From Uranotaenia lowii (taxonomy: Eukaryota > Arthropoda > Insecta > Diptera > Culicidae), in contig NC_073691.1 in NCBI RefSeq assembly GCF_029784155.1, forward strand, positions 123,380,714 to 123,444,713: a DNA stretch of 64,000 nt, read 5' to 3'. Below, one piece after another: positions 20,420 to 30,874 of this stretch (position 1 is its first letter; each line of letters opens with the position of its first letter). The position numbers and the translations under genes are program-made. The notes under the pieces are model-generated. The model made no database searches, was not told the origin of the DNA, and was given only the letters and a program-made list of their open reading frames with translations.

Positions 20420-23400
20420 TTAATCAGGTTTGATGTCCTTCGCATGGTAGCGCCCACGCTTTCCTGTGACGACATCTTCTAACACATACAAATTCGCTCC
20501 CAGTTTCTCCTTCACGATGGCAGCGATGAACTTCGGATCCAGCTTCTTGTTTATATGGTCCGCCTTCGACGATAGTACAAACGAACGACGCCATACTAGC
20601 TCGCCCGGTTGGAACGAGACAGTGCGCTTCCGTAGATCGTAGCGTTCCTTCGTTCTCTCATGGTTCTTCTTGATTCGCTGCTGAATGAACTTGTGAATCC
20701 TGTTGATCGTGGACAACCTCATCTCCTGCGCGACCTTTGGATCATCTGACACGTTTAAGTCTTGCTGAGTGTAGAGGTCCGTGTGCAGCAAAAGTTCCCG
20801 ACCGAAGTTGGCGAAGTGTGGACTGACCCCGGTGGATTCGTGCTTCGCACTGTTAATAGCGGCGGTAATGGCTGCCAGATTCTTGTCCCATTCGCGGTGA
20901 TCTTCTTCCAGCAAGGAACGAATACATGTAATGAGAACTCTGTTCACCCGCTCGGCATTGTTGACCTGTGGTGCGTAGAATGCTGTCTTCATGTGGATGA
21001 TGTTGTGACGGCTAAGCAGCGCTCGAAAGACTTGTGACTCGAACTGCTTCCCGTTATCCGACAGTACTATCCTCGGCCTGGAGAATTTCAGGAATACCTT
21101 TTCCTCAAGAAACTCGACCATCTTGGTTGAATCGGCTGCCCGCATCGGGTGGGCAATGACGTATTTGGTAATCCAGTCGACGATGACTAGAAGAACTGTG
21201 TTGCCCTTCTTGGATCTTGTGAGCGGTCCGACGAAGTCGATGGATATCAACTCCCACGGCAGCTTTGCTGGCTTAAGTTTCCCCATCTGCGGCATCATTT
21301 GCTTGTTGGGAGCTTTGCTGGCTTTGCACGTAGCGCAAGCCTTCACGTAACGAGCGACCGTGTCCTGCATCTTCGGCCAATAATAGTGTTGTTGAAGTTT
21401 GTGCCATGTTTTGTAGAAACCTAAGTGCGCCGCTGAAGGCGAATCGTGAAAACGACGGATCAATTCTGCTCGCTCTTCCTCTGGAACGATCTTCTTCCAT
21501 CGATGACTGATAACTCCCGTCTCGTCTTTGACCTGGCAATTCTTGTAGAGTTCTTCGTTTGCTATTCGGAAGTCCGGATATTTTCCACCTTGATTCTGCA
21601 CCTGCTTTAGAAGGTTTTTGTACCACGGATCGTGTACCTGCGTGATTGAGAAGACCAATGAACAAACTATCCTGGACAGTGCGTCTGGAACGATATTACA
21701 GCTGCCTTTCCTGTATCGTATCTCAAAATCGAATGCGTTGAGCCTTAACAACCACCTGCTCATGAGGGCTGTTGGATTCTTCAAAGTCTTCAGGTAACTG
21801 AGGGCGGAATGGTCACAGTAGACCACAAAGCGTACTCCTTCGACGTAGCCACGGAACTTTTCAATCGCTCGTATTACGGCCAGGCATTCCTTCTCCGTTA
21901 CGGTGTATTTCCTTTCCGATGAAGAGAGTTTTTGTGAAAAATAGCAGATTGGGTGTTCGTCCCCGTCGATTGTCTGCGTCAACACGGCTCCAATTGCCAT
22001 ATCGCTGGCATCGCAAGAGATAGAAAATGTCTTCGTATAGTCCGGCATGGCTAAGACCGGAGCTGTTACTAGGGCCGATTTAAGTTTTAGAAAGGATTCC
22101 TCGGCTGCTGATGTCCAACGAAACTTCGTTTTGGTTTTCGTAAGCTCGGTTATGGGAGCGGCAATATTGGAGAAATCGGATATGAAACGACGGTACCACC
22201 CACACATTCCCAGAAACCGTTGGACTTCCTTTCTGGTTGTTGGTGCGGGGAATTTGACAATACACTCTACTTTCTCGTCGTCCACCTTCCAGCCTCCTTC
22301 GCTGAGAATGTATCCGAGATATTTGATCTGCTGCCGACAAAACTTGGACTTCTCGGCCGAAATAGTAAGCTTAGCTCGATGTAGTCTGGCTGCGACTTCC
22401 TTAAGGACTGAGATGTGTTCCTCAAACGATTTAGAGCATATGATGATGTCGTCCAAATAATGGAAAACGTATGGTTCCATGTCCGCGAACAAGTGAGTCA
22501 TAATCCTCGCCAGACCTTGACTGGCTGTGCAGAGCCCAAAAGGGACCACCTTGAATTGAAAGTGCCCTCGGGAAGGTACAGTGATTGCCGTTAGCGGCCT
22601 CGATTCCTTGTGAAGCGGCATTTGCCAAAAAGCATCTTTGAGATCTATCGACGATATAAATGAACAGCCTCCTAGATTGTTGATAATCGAAGAAATCTGT
22701 GGGATAGGGTAGCCCTCGTTGACCATGATGGAATTCAGATGCCTTGCATCCAAGCAGACGCGGTAGCTCCCGTTCTTCTTCTTAACTGCCACAAGTGGGT
22801 TATTCCATGGCGAAAAAACTGCCTCCTCGATCACATCCAAAGAAATCATCCTGTCTACTTCGCGGTTGACCTCCTCCAGGACATATTGAGACATTGGGTA
22901 ATATCGCTGTTTCCGTGGCGTGGCGTTGCCCACATCTATACGGTGTTCATAAAGCTCCGTTCTTCCCAATTTCCCCTCCTCGGCTTTCGGGAATAGCTTG
23001 ATTGTCTCATTCAGTATCTGGCGTTGTTCTACCGATAGTTGCTTCATCGGCTCTGCTTCAAATTCTTGCTCATCAGTTATCATTGAACAGCATACCGCTT
23101 TGACTCCGAACGTTTGCCAAAAGTTCATGCCCATGATGGCGCAGTCTGGCAGACTCGGCACAAGAAGGACTGGTAATATTTCATTTCGATTGTTATATGA
23201 TATCGGTAGACGTGTGAAGTGATTTATTTTATGTGGCGTCCCATCCGCTGTCTTGATGCCACCGTTCAGTGCTTCTTTTCGTAGTCCAAGCTCTTCTACA
23301 ATCAGTGCTTTACTGCCACCTAGCAAAGAACAGTTCGCACCACTGTCCAACAAAGCTGTGATTTTCTTTCCTAGGATGTCCAGAACGGCGTGTGGACGAT

Positions 23401-23503
23401 TGTCATGTCCGGGATTGATGATTATAGAGTTGATGTTTTGAAGGTCGGGGGGTATTGAAGGTTGATCGATGTGTTGCGAAGAATCTGGCCCTCCATCTAC
23501 CAC
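20420..23503 (-). CDS. Ty3/gypsy Pol polyprotein (protease, RT, RNase H, integrase)
   Basis: This is the enzymatic polyprotein of the gypsy element, apparently intact. In order: retropepsin with LLDSGANCSLL (about residue 54); RT with the palm motif YLDD (about 350); RNase H starting CDASDMAIGAV (about 498); an integrase H2C2 finger (about 690-735, ending KACATCKASK); the integrase core with its catalytic acids in SIDFVGPL, LSDNGKQF and NAERVNRV (about 757-848); and a C-terminal basic tail. The frame begins at a GTG overlapping the end of gag and has no ATG nearby, so it is probably made as a Gag-Pol fusion by -1 frameshifting. A candidate slip site GGAAAAC lies at about 23520. All catalytic residues are present, so activity is plausible. 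Confidence 0.93.
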   Translation of the reverse strand: MVDGGPDSSQHIDQPSIPPDLQNINSIIINPGHDNRPHAVLDILGKKITALLDSGANCSLLGGSKALIVEELGLRKEALNGGIKTADGTPHKINHFTRLPISYNNRNEILPVLLVPSLPDCAIMGMNFWQTFGVKAVCCSMITDEQEFEAEPMKQLSVEQRQILNETIKLFPKAEEGKLGRTELYEHRIDVGNATPRKQRYYPMSQYVLEEVNREVDRMISLDVIEEAVFSPWNNPLVAVKKKNGSYRVCLDARHLNSIMVNEGYPIPQISSIINNLGGCSFISSIDLKDAFWQMPLHKESRPLTAITVPSRGHFQFKVVPFGLCTASQGLARIMTHLFADMEPYVFHYLDDIIICSKSFEEHISVLKEVAARLHRAKLTISAEKSKFCRQQIKYLGYILSEGGWKVDDEKVECIVKFPAPTTRKEVQRFLGMCGWYRRFISDFSNIAAPITELTKTKTKFRWTSAAEESFLKLKSALVTAPVLAMPDYTKTFSISCDASDMAIGAVLTQTIDGDEHPICYFSQKLSSSERKYTVTEKECLAVIRAIEKFRGYVEGVRFVVYCDHSALSYLKTLKNPTALMSRWLLRLNAFDFEIRYRKGSCNIVPDALSRIVCSLVFSITQVHDPWYKNLLKQVQNQGGKYPDFRIANEELYKNCQVKDETGVISHRWKKIVPEEERAELIRRFHDSPSAAHLGFYKTWHKLQQHYYWPKMQDTVARYVKACATCKASKAPNKQMMPQMGKLKPAKLPWELISIDFVGPLTRSKKGNTVLLVIVDWITKYVIAHPMRAADSTKMVEFLEEKVFLKFSRPRIVLSDNGKQFESQVFRALLSRHNIIHMKTAFYAPQVNNAERVNRVLITCIRSLLEEDHREWDKNLAAITAAINSAKHESTGVSPHFANFGRELLLHTDLYTQQDLNVSDDPKVAQEMRLSTINRIHKFIQQRIKKNHERTKERYDLRKRTVSFQPGELVWRRSFVLSSKADHINKKLDPKFIAAIVKEKLGANLYVLEDVVTGKRGRYHAKDIKPD

Positions 23504-25566
23504 TTCCTCGCTGCGGCGTTTTCCGCTTCGCTGTTACAAACAAGACAGCTGCGTAAAGTGTAACCTTTTCGACCGCATCTGTAGCAAAAGAGAATTGCCT
23601 GTGCCTTCGTGCAGTCCGGCAACCTATGCCCCTCCTCGTCGCAGTTCCAGCAAAGCGCTGGACGGTACGCTGCATGCTGAACAGGATCTATATCGTACAT
23701 GTTGCTGCCTGCTTGCTGAAGCTGCTGGTTCTGGAGTTGTGATTGATACTGCTGTTGGAATTGCCGTTGAAGCTGTTGCTGTTGAGGCTGTTGCTGTTGA
23801 GGTTGCTGCTGTTGTTGCTGCTGCTGCCGCGGCGCCCATTTAGCTTGCTGTTGCAACGGATGTTGTATTCGATAGTTCTCCGCTTGACTGCCTTGCCGAT
23901 TCACCATGTTGTTCTGACCTGTTGAAGTTGTAGACGGTTGCGGACGCTGTTCCTGACGCTGTGGAGAGTTTTGCTGCTGTAGCCCTGTGTTGAAACGATT
24001 CGGCCTGCGCTCCAGTTGAAGCTTCATGGCACAAACTTGCTCGTACAACTGTTCGTATTTCTCCTGCCAATCGACGAAGTCTTGTGGAGTCGTGTGCTCC
24101 TCTGCCTGTTGATAAGACGTAGTCGGTTGCTCCGTTACAACTCTTTCTTGATTATCGGTTTCCACTGCATGAACCCTGCTGAAACGCTGCTGTTGATGCT
24201 GCGTCGCTTGTGCACGACCCGGCGCCGGTGTAGCGAAGTATGGTTCCAATAGAGCTGTATGGGGTATTGGAATCCTGCGCTGTCTGCTTAACAACAGCCT
24301 GGTCTCATCGAAGTTGCTGCATACATCCAATAACTCCACCAGTGTTCTCGGTTGCCGTGCTGTAACGATGGTAGCGTACTCCATGTTCATGTTCTTCTTC
24401 ACCATGAACATCATTTCCTCCTCGGTGAGTGGCGGCTCGATGAAACGAAATAATGTTGAAATGTCACGGTAGAATTTGCCAAAGGGTTCATCGGGACCTT
24501 GATACCGGAAACTAGCTTCTTGACGCAGTATTTGTGCGTATCCACTCGGCAAGAACTCACGTCGAATTTCTCGCTTGAACGCTGACCACGAAAGAAGAAG
24601 TCCTTGTGCTAACGCCCTGGAATACCAATCAAGTGCGTCTTCCAACAGAAGGTGTTTTACTGAAGCAAGAATAGTTCGATCGCTAAGCCCTTCGGATCTG
24701 GCAAACGTCTCGACCCTGTCGAGAAAGGTGTTGAGTGACGTCGTGTCCTTCTCGCCCCGGAACTTGAACGGCCAGTTGTGAATCGCCTTCACCATTCGTT
24801 GCTCCTCATGTCCGAAGCTTCTGCTGGAGTGTGGAGAACTGCCACCATAATTTCGCTGCCTCCTCTGCCGATGTTGAAGATCCACACGCAACTCGTCGAT
24901 AACGTCTACGGACCTTGAACCCACTTCCGCTTCAATGTTGAAGTTCGTTGGACTCCGGACGTCCTCTTGCTCTTGCTGCTTTCCAGCTAAACCTTCGACC
25001 TGCTCTCGTGCTTGACCTGTGGCTCCCCTACGTCGATTTGGAACAGCTTGTCCCCAGCTTGGATTGTCGTCTTCATCTCTGCATTCTGCTATTTCACTGA
25101 TCGGCTCACTCAATCTGCCACTTAAGTTTCCCGAATCACTGCGCACTACTTTATTGACAGCGCTGTTGATCTCAGAAATCAACATCTCGACCAAATCGCT
25201 TAAAATCTTTCGCGCTTCCTTTACCGAAGAGACCGGAGGTATTATTGACAAACGTTGCCGGTAATGTAACAATCTCGACCGAGCGCAAGCCATTTGCTCC
25301 GAGTTGCCCTTCTGTATAGCCAAATCTACGAAGTTTTTTAGTTCTTGAATTGCCATCTGACAGGCTTCGACATTTGATTCCGGAGACATCGCGTATTCAG
25401 AGCTAACGTAATTAGTTTCTCTTAATATGTCCTCTTGGACTAGTGCCTTTAATTTAACAACCTTCGCCCTTCTGGTGCTAGGGGCTAGGTTTGTTACATG
25501 GCGCAAGGCCAGTTCGTATGCAATTTCCTCATCACTGAGGTGGAATAATTCTATTCTAGAATTCAT
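23497..25566 (-). CDS. Ty3/gypsy Gag, 689 aa
   Basis: This is the structural protein that packages element RNA. The ATG at 25566 (MNSRIELFHLSDEE) follows the leader after the primer site. A capsid-like core (FRGEKDTTSLNTFLDRVE, then LDWYSRALAQG) occupies about residues 265-430. A glutamine-rich stretch at about 590-630 comes from CAG-type repeats near 23735-23830. Near the C-terminus are two knuckles: CWNCDEEGHRLPDC is canonical, but in CYRCGRKGYTLRSC the zinc-binding His is replaced by Tyr. The stop at 23497 overlaps the start of the pol frame by 7 bases. Confidence 0.9.
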   Translation of the reverse strand: MNSRIELFHLSDEEIAYELALRHVTNLAPSTRRAKVVKLKALVQEDILRETNYVSSEYAMSPESNVEACQMAIQELKNFVDLAIQKGNSEQMACARSRLLHYRQRLSIIPPVSSVKEARKILSDLVEMLISEINSAVNKVVRSDSGNLSGRLSEPISEIAECRDEDDNPSWGQAVPNRRRGATGQAREQVEGLAGKQQEQEDVRSPTNFNIEAEVGSRSVDVIDELRVDLQHRQRRQRNYGGSSPHSSRSFGHEEQRMVKAIHNWPFKFRGEKDTTSLNTFLDRVETFARSEGLSDRTILASVKHLLLEDALDWYSRALAQGLLLSWSAFKREIRREFLPSGYAQILRQEASFRYQGPDEPFGKFYRDISTLFRFIEPPLTEEEMMFMVKKNMNMEYATIVTARQPRTLVELLDVCSNFDETRLLLSRQRRIPIPHTALLEPYFATPAPGRAQATQHQQQRFSRVHAVETDNQERVVTEQPTTSYQQAEEHTTPQDFVDWQEKYEQLYEQVCAMKLQLERRPNRFNTGLQQQNSPQRQEQRPQPSTTSTGQNNMVNRQGSQAENYRIQHPLQQQAKWAPRQQQQQQQQPQQQQPQQQQLQRQFQQQYQSQLQNQQLQQAGSNMYDIDPVQHAAYRPALCWNCDEEGHRLPDCTKAQAILFCYRCGRKGYTLRSCLVCNSEAENAAARKW

Positions 25567-25772
25567 TGTGAATGGATCAAATAACCAGTAGGAATGTGTT
25601 ACGATACGATAATATACGAAGAATGATACGATATTTCAAAAAAGAGCGATAATAATAATGATTATTAACAAACAATAATAATCATAATAATCATGAACGT
25701 ATTCACAAAATAATAATGAAAATTGTGACTACTACATTAACTTCAACGAACATTAATTAAATGAATAGGTTC
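25567..25772 (-). other. gypsy 5' leader
   Basis: This is a short AT-rich leader between the primer-binding site and gag, with repeated AATAATAAT motifs. No reading frame. Confidence 0.7.
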
Positions 25773-25788
25773 GTTTTGTTGGGCACCA
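25773..25788 (-). other. gypsy primer-binding site
   Basis: Read on the minus strand, TGGTGCCCAACAAAAC lies one base after the LTR end. TGG followed by GCCC is the usual form of a site complementary to a tRNA 3' end. I do not assign the tRNA. Confidence 0.7.
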
Positions 25789-25789
25789 T

Positions 25790-27619
25790 TATTATGGAAC
25801 TTATACCGTGGTCTATGCCACCAGCGAAAAAATAAAAATAGCAAACATATTTGGAGCAACTTTTGGTTTTGTTGCAAATTGGTTCAAACCCATTTTATTG
25901 TCCCCCCATAATTGCATGATCTAGTGACTTACGTGTGTTTATTTTGCACCATCTTTGACGACGTCACTGCCCTCTTCGGGGCTACTTCAGGCTCGATGAT
26001 TTTGCACGACGAACTGCGGGCTTCCCACTGTCCCAGTGCCATTGGCTCCGGCGAGATACGACGCGCTTTGGTTGCCCTCATCCGTGCCGTATACTGTACA
26101 CCGCGCTCGCTGTGCTTGCTAATCCAATTCACCAGTCGTTATTCCTTGCACAAAACAATTTCGTCGATCTTCGCTGCTTGTGCGACACGCTTCGGTTGAC
26201 CTCACCCGTGCCGCACCGTTTAGTTTGTGGCTCCTCACCAGGAAGTCACTAGAAGAAAGCTGCACCGCACCGTAAGCTCACCCCACTTCCTCTTCTTTAC
26301 GCGACCCTCCTCCACGTCACGTCTGATTATCCAGTCCGGTTTGCGGGAACTGGATTTATGTTTGATGATGCTTGGCTTCGATCTGAAGCTGAATAAAACT
26401 TACGCTTCCTCCAAGCGCACGATCTCGTTTCGGGTTCCGGTGCCCGAAGATGTCGTCCGTTCCTGGCAAAAACTCCTTCACTCTCGACTGTGTTCGAAGG
26501 CACATGTAAGCTGTTCGCAGCGGTTCCGTGGACCCAATGTTTTCTCGATGAAAGGTCGAACCGCTCTGTCATCAGCTGTCCCAAGATCGGTAATGTTCTG
26601 CTTCAGATCCCAAAAAAGGATTGGCTATGCGATGCTCCTCTTTCTACAGCTGCTATCTGGCCGTTCGGTGCCCAAAAGGGGAGAAATTGGTGGTCTTTCC
26701 AACCCAAACGATATACCAAGCAGGCAACTCAGCTCCGAGGCAAGTGGTTCCCGGAATTCGTCTCCACGCTCTGCTATAAACCACTGTTCCCGAAAGGGAA
26801 ATCGAAGTGTACGACAATGGTGCCGATACACGAGCCAGTCGTCTGACGATCGGTTCGCAACGGTTTGCAAAAGCCGCATATAAAGAAAAAAAAAAAAAAG
26901 GCCCTGTCGGATGAAGAGTTCCGATCAGCAACGGGAATAGTTTAAAAACATGATGGTCTACTCACTCTTACGGCCTTTTTCTTTAGCTGGTTTAAATTTT
27001 CCCCAGCGATCACCTCGTGTCCGCTTTTGGTGGTGGCGGATTTTCTTTTTGCCTCTGCCGCCAAGCGAAATCTGCGGAGTAAGGGCTTCGGTAAGCGCGC
27101 TGCTTTAGCAGGAATTTAATTTCCGCTTACCTGTGGTTCCGAGAGTGATATGACCGGACGAAATTCACGCTTCGCGTGCTGGCGACAAAGTTGCTGGCTC
27201 TTGTTGGCGGAGCAGAATATTTTCGGGCCCTGTGGTGGAGAAAACTGTTCGAGGGAGTTTTTTTAAATCGCACTCTGGATGGCGACGATGATGTTTCCGC
27301 TTACCTGCGGCAAACCGATAATGATGCGGCAATATGTTGCCGTTTTTCAGCGACTTCACCACCGGTTGCACTTTTCCAACCACCTTGCCTGATTTTTTCC
27401 CGGAACTGCCTTTTTGTTAGCGCCACTGCTGCCAACTTTGTGGATTTCAATCAATTTGCGTGCAGGTATTTGTTTGTTTTTGTTCACCGAGGGGTGATTC
27501 GTTTTCATTTTATTTTACACACTGCTAGATAATTACGAGGGAATGGGTTAAATTTAAATGTTTGCAAGTTCGCTCAAATATCGTATCAGAATAATAATGA
27601 AAAAATCTTAAATGTAACA
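25790..27619 (-). repeat. gypsy 5' LTR (right), 1830 bp
   Basis: It is uninterrupted and nearly identical to the left copy. Differences I see include GGAACTTATACC versus GGAGGCTTACTCC near the inner end, and a single T/C change at 26310 versus 15690. The outer end AAATGTAACA is followed by the target duplicate CTCT. Confidence 0.92.
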
Positions 27620-27845
27620 CTCTTCAGTTGAAACTCTCGGACTCCTCCGTTGAACCTCACGTTCCAACGATTCTCAAGCCGTGGACCTTCTGTCTGGGCT
27701 CTTCCGTTGGACCTCCGGCTCAACAATTCGCAAGCCGCAGACCTTCCGTCTGGACTATTCCTTTGGACCTCCTATCTCAATTTTTAACTCGACGTCTCAT
27801 CTTACTTGGTTTTAGAACTTGGAATTGGTCATCTACTAAATAATA
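27620..27845. repeat. Diverged units of the 57-bp minisatellite beyond the gypsy
   Basis: The segments around 27675 and 27731 (CAAGCCGTGGACCTTCTGTC versus CAAGCCGCAGACCTTCCGTC) recur at about 56 bp and still resemble the array at 14238-15145 (CGTTGGACCTCC, CCAACGAT). The gypsy thus landed in or at the edge of the array. The following 50 bp show nothing recognisable. Confidence 0.55.
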
Positions 27846-27896
27846 CTTTTTCCATCACTCATCAAAATCAAATAAAATTAATAAACTTATTGCAGC

Positions 27897-28019
27897 TACT
27901 TTGCCAGTAAACTCTACAACAACCTGCCAGAGACCCTGAAACAGTCTTCAACGCCGTCGCGATTCAAAGCGCAACTGTTGTCGATCTGCAAGCAGAACAT
28001 AAACCGCTTCCTCCGCTAA
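27897..28019 (+). pseudogene. C-terminal tail of a non-LTR RT ORF (remnant)
   Basis: It encodes YFASKLYNNLPETLKQSSTP, then SRFKAQLLSICKQN and a stop, 41 codons. YN-LP and a following basic stretch are typical of the extreme C-terminus of CR1/Jockey-like RT proteins. The segment is preceded by TTATTGCAG, which would also fit a splice acceptor. Downstream sequence up to about 29790 behaves as its 3' UTR. Confidence 0.4.
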
Positions 28020-29790
28020 AAAAAAAATTGTGCCACACCACTCATAAATAAAATATCATCTTTTCGATCTGGCCCCTCCACCTAGCCCACCGCCCCACAC
28101 AGGGGTAAATGAACCTAATAAGCGATCAAAATTATTTGCGGACAAACGGTAAACGATAGACATTTGATGTCTTCGCAACATTTTTATATTTTTTGATGAT
28201 CTATCAAATTCTTGAAAGAAAAAAGTGATTTTTTCACCTGGAAGGGAGATAAAAAAATTATTTCTTGAAATAATTAGTTTAGCGTCTTGATGTCTTCACA
28301 AAAGTTGTAGATCTTATTATTTTAAGCAGCTTTGTTGAAGACATCATTAAGATCGCATGAAATTCAAAAAAGTTACGAGCATTTAAAAAATAACGAGAAT
28401 TTTAACAAGTAATTTTGAGTTTTTATTTAATATCTTTTTAAGTATACGATTTACAAACTTGGTATATTTGAGAAAGTTGTTCAAATTGTTAAAACACACA
28501 ATTTTGAAGAACATTTCAAATACATATTTCAACTAAGAAAGGAGATATACTGCAAAATATCCAAAATAATGCCTTTTTTCAGTAAGTTATAACCTTAAGA
28601 GTTCGGACGAGTTCGGATAATTTTTTGAGTGGATTTTGTTGGTCAAGTTATAGGCTTTCCATTGATATATAAATTAAACATTAGTTTTGAATAGATTTTC
28701 TGCAAACTAGCAATCAATAATGAGCTTTTTCCTTTAGAACACTTAAAATTCGAAGAAAAAAAACCTCAATTTTTCCTGTTTTTAGAGGAAAAAGCTCATT
28801 TTTGATTGCTTGTTTGAACAAAATCTATTCAAAACTTATGTTTAATTTATATATCAATGGAAAGCCAATAACTTGACCATCAAAACCCACTCAAAAAATT
28901 ATCCGAACTCGTCCGAACTCTTAATTAAGGTTATACCTTAAGGTTATAACTTACTGAAAAAATGCATTATTTTGGATATTTTGCAGTATATCTCCTTTCT
29001 TAATTGAAATATGTATTTGAAATGTTCTACAAAATTGTGTGTTTTAACAATTTGAACAACTTTCTCAAATATACCAAGTTTGTAAATCGTGTACTTAAAA
29101 AGATATTAAATAAAAACTCAAAATTACTTGTTAAAATTCTCGTTATTTTTTAAATGCTCGTAACTTTTTTGAATTTCATGCGATCTTTATGATGTCTCCA
29201 ACAAAGTTGCTTAAAATAATAAGATCTACAACTTTTGTGAAGACATCAAGACACTAAACTAATTATTTCAAGAAATAATTTTTTTGTCTCCCTTCCAGAT
29301 GAAAAAATCACTTTTTTCTTTCAAGAATTTGATAGATCATCAAAAAATATAAAAATGTTGCGAAGACATCAAATGTCTATCGTTTACCGTTTGTCCGCAA
29401 ATAATTTTGATCGCTTATTAGGTTCATTTACCCCTGTGTGCGCCGCCCAAACGCCACTCCAAACCACCGCCACCCATCCGCCACCCCCCATCAGAAACGC
29501 ACCACGCACCGCAGCAGCCACAAAAAGCTACGAATATGTATAATACAAGTGTTAACACCCTATTATATTGTATAAAATAGTGAAATAGCAAATGAAAAGT
29601 GCCAAGCACTCCTTCACAGAGCATTATCTCGCTCACTGGAGTGCTCATACATATTGTGGAATAATATTGTAAACGAATTGTTAAAATTGTTTTGACAGGG
29701 TTTTGTGCCTGTTGGAGAAGAGGCTTGAGAGAAGCTCAACTCCAGCGGGCTTTCCCTGTCCGAGGAAAAAATAAATAAAAAAAAAATTGT
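28020..29790 (+). mobile_element. LINE 3' UTR remnant, split by a fold-back element
   Basis: C-rich sequence 28020-28095 continues at 29441 (CGCCGCCCAAACGCC). The stretch ends with CAGCGGGCTTTCCCTGTCCG and an AAATAAATAAA tail at about 29765-29788. The fold-back at 28096-29440 sits between the two parts. Confidence 0.5.
28096..29440. mobile_element. Fold-back element, arms of about 640 bp
   Basis: The left arm (28096-28737) and right arm (28782-29440) are near-perfect inverted repeats around a spacer of about 45 bp. The termini are CACACAGGGGTAAATGAACC. The flanking octamers CACCGCCC and CGCCGCCC agree at seven of eight positions, which suggests an 8-bp target duplication. There is no coding sequence. 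A transcript through it would form a very long hairpin. Confidence 0.9.
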
Positions 29791-29833
29791 TCCGGAACGA
29801 AAAAATTTTGCAACCTGTTCGTTGGTTGCTGTT

Positions 29834-30685
29834 CCCGCATACTAAAAAACTATATAACAAATAGTTAAAACGATACATCCACGGTCCCAGAAAAAGTTAT
29901 TGTCTCCGTAAACGTAGCTATAATTTAATACTTTACTTTGACTACGATAAGATAATAAAACGAACGTTCATGTGAAGTGATGATATCTAGAAAGGTGAAT
30001 GAATTGTTTAACGATATACTTCAATTTTATCAATAATCGTTAAACTGCTCTCGAACCATAACGCTTAGCGTTCATGTCATGTGTCAAACTCACGTCAAAA
30101 ATTACCGAAATTCGGGTCAGAGATGCCAGATGGTTTAAAAAAAGAAAACTCAGCCCGGATTCATGAAAATATCTTAAATTTATTTATCGAATCAATTATT
30201 GATAGTTGATTAGTTGTATAGTGAGAAAATAAATTACTTTATGTGAAATCCGAACATCCAAAAAAAAAGTATTCCCTTTAAGTGCGTCCGCCATTATCGC
30301 GTACGGTTCTCATAACCATCAGTGTAACGTTGGAAGAACGTTTCGTAAATCTTTTCATAACTGTTACTGTAAAAGTTTAGTTACAAGAGTACTTTTTGGA
30401 ATACTTTAACAATAACAGTTTGATGCTCTAAATACGTTTCCGTAAGCGATTTTTAGATTTTATCTAAACTGTTTCTAGAACAGTCTCCCCATACAATTGT
30501 TTTAACAGTTTTAAACAGTAACATAACTTAACGCCATATTCAACAGACCGTCGTTTTGGAATTCAAGATAAGTGCAATGTTTTTTATGGTTTCAGATATC
30601 ATTTTCTAAACGTTTTTTTACGCTGTTCCTAATCGTTTTATAACTACAACAGGAACAGTTATGTTACAATATTTTCGTATTCGGG
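29834..30685 (+). mobile_element. MITE-A short copy, 852 bp, duplication TT
   Basis: The termini CCCGCATACT and GTATTCGGG are flanked by TT (29832-29833, 30686-30687). It is inserted in a MITE-D copy whose sequence reads GCTGTTCCGGTTCGG when intact (17650). It has the same subterminal blocks as MITE-A copies 1 and 2 but no internal gene module. Confidence 0.85.
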
Positions 30686-30874
30686 TTCCGGTTCGGACTG
30701 AACTCGCTAAGTGTTTTCAGTCCAACAAAGAGAGTTCAATTTTTAGTTCATAAGGTCGAACTCAGCTTTGATCTCTCGCCAAAGGAAAAAAAGGGATCAA
30801 TTTTGAGTTCGCAGTTCGAACTCCGTTTTGATCCATCGCAAGGAGGAAAAAGGGTACTTAACTTTAAGTTCATA

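Larger units (their letters stand above)
15170..27619 (-). mobile_element. Ty3/gypsy LTR retrotransposon, complete, minus strand
   Basis: Two long LTRs (15170-18276 and 25790-27619) flank gag and pol on the minus strand. The target duplication CTCT (15166-15169, 27620-27623) is the 4 bp expected of gypsy-type integrase. A primer-binding site lies next to the right LTR. The left LTR is lengthened by a 1275-bp MITE. The LTRs differ at only a few positions, so the element is young. About 2.1 kb without coding sequence lies between pol and the 3' LTR, and there is no env. Clade is uncertain; the long LTR and gag are reminiscent of Osvaldo-type elements (inference). Confidence 0.93.

Noticed and set aside
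23469..23843. Plus-strand frame ending in poly-Ala/Val-like repeats
   Set aside because: It is the antisense of the Gag zinc-knuckle and glutamine-repeat region.
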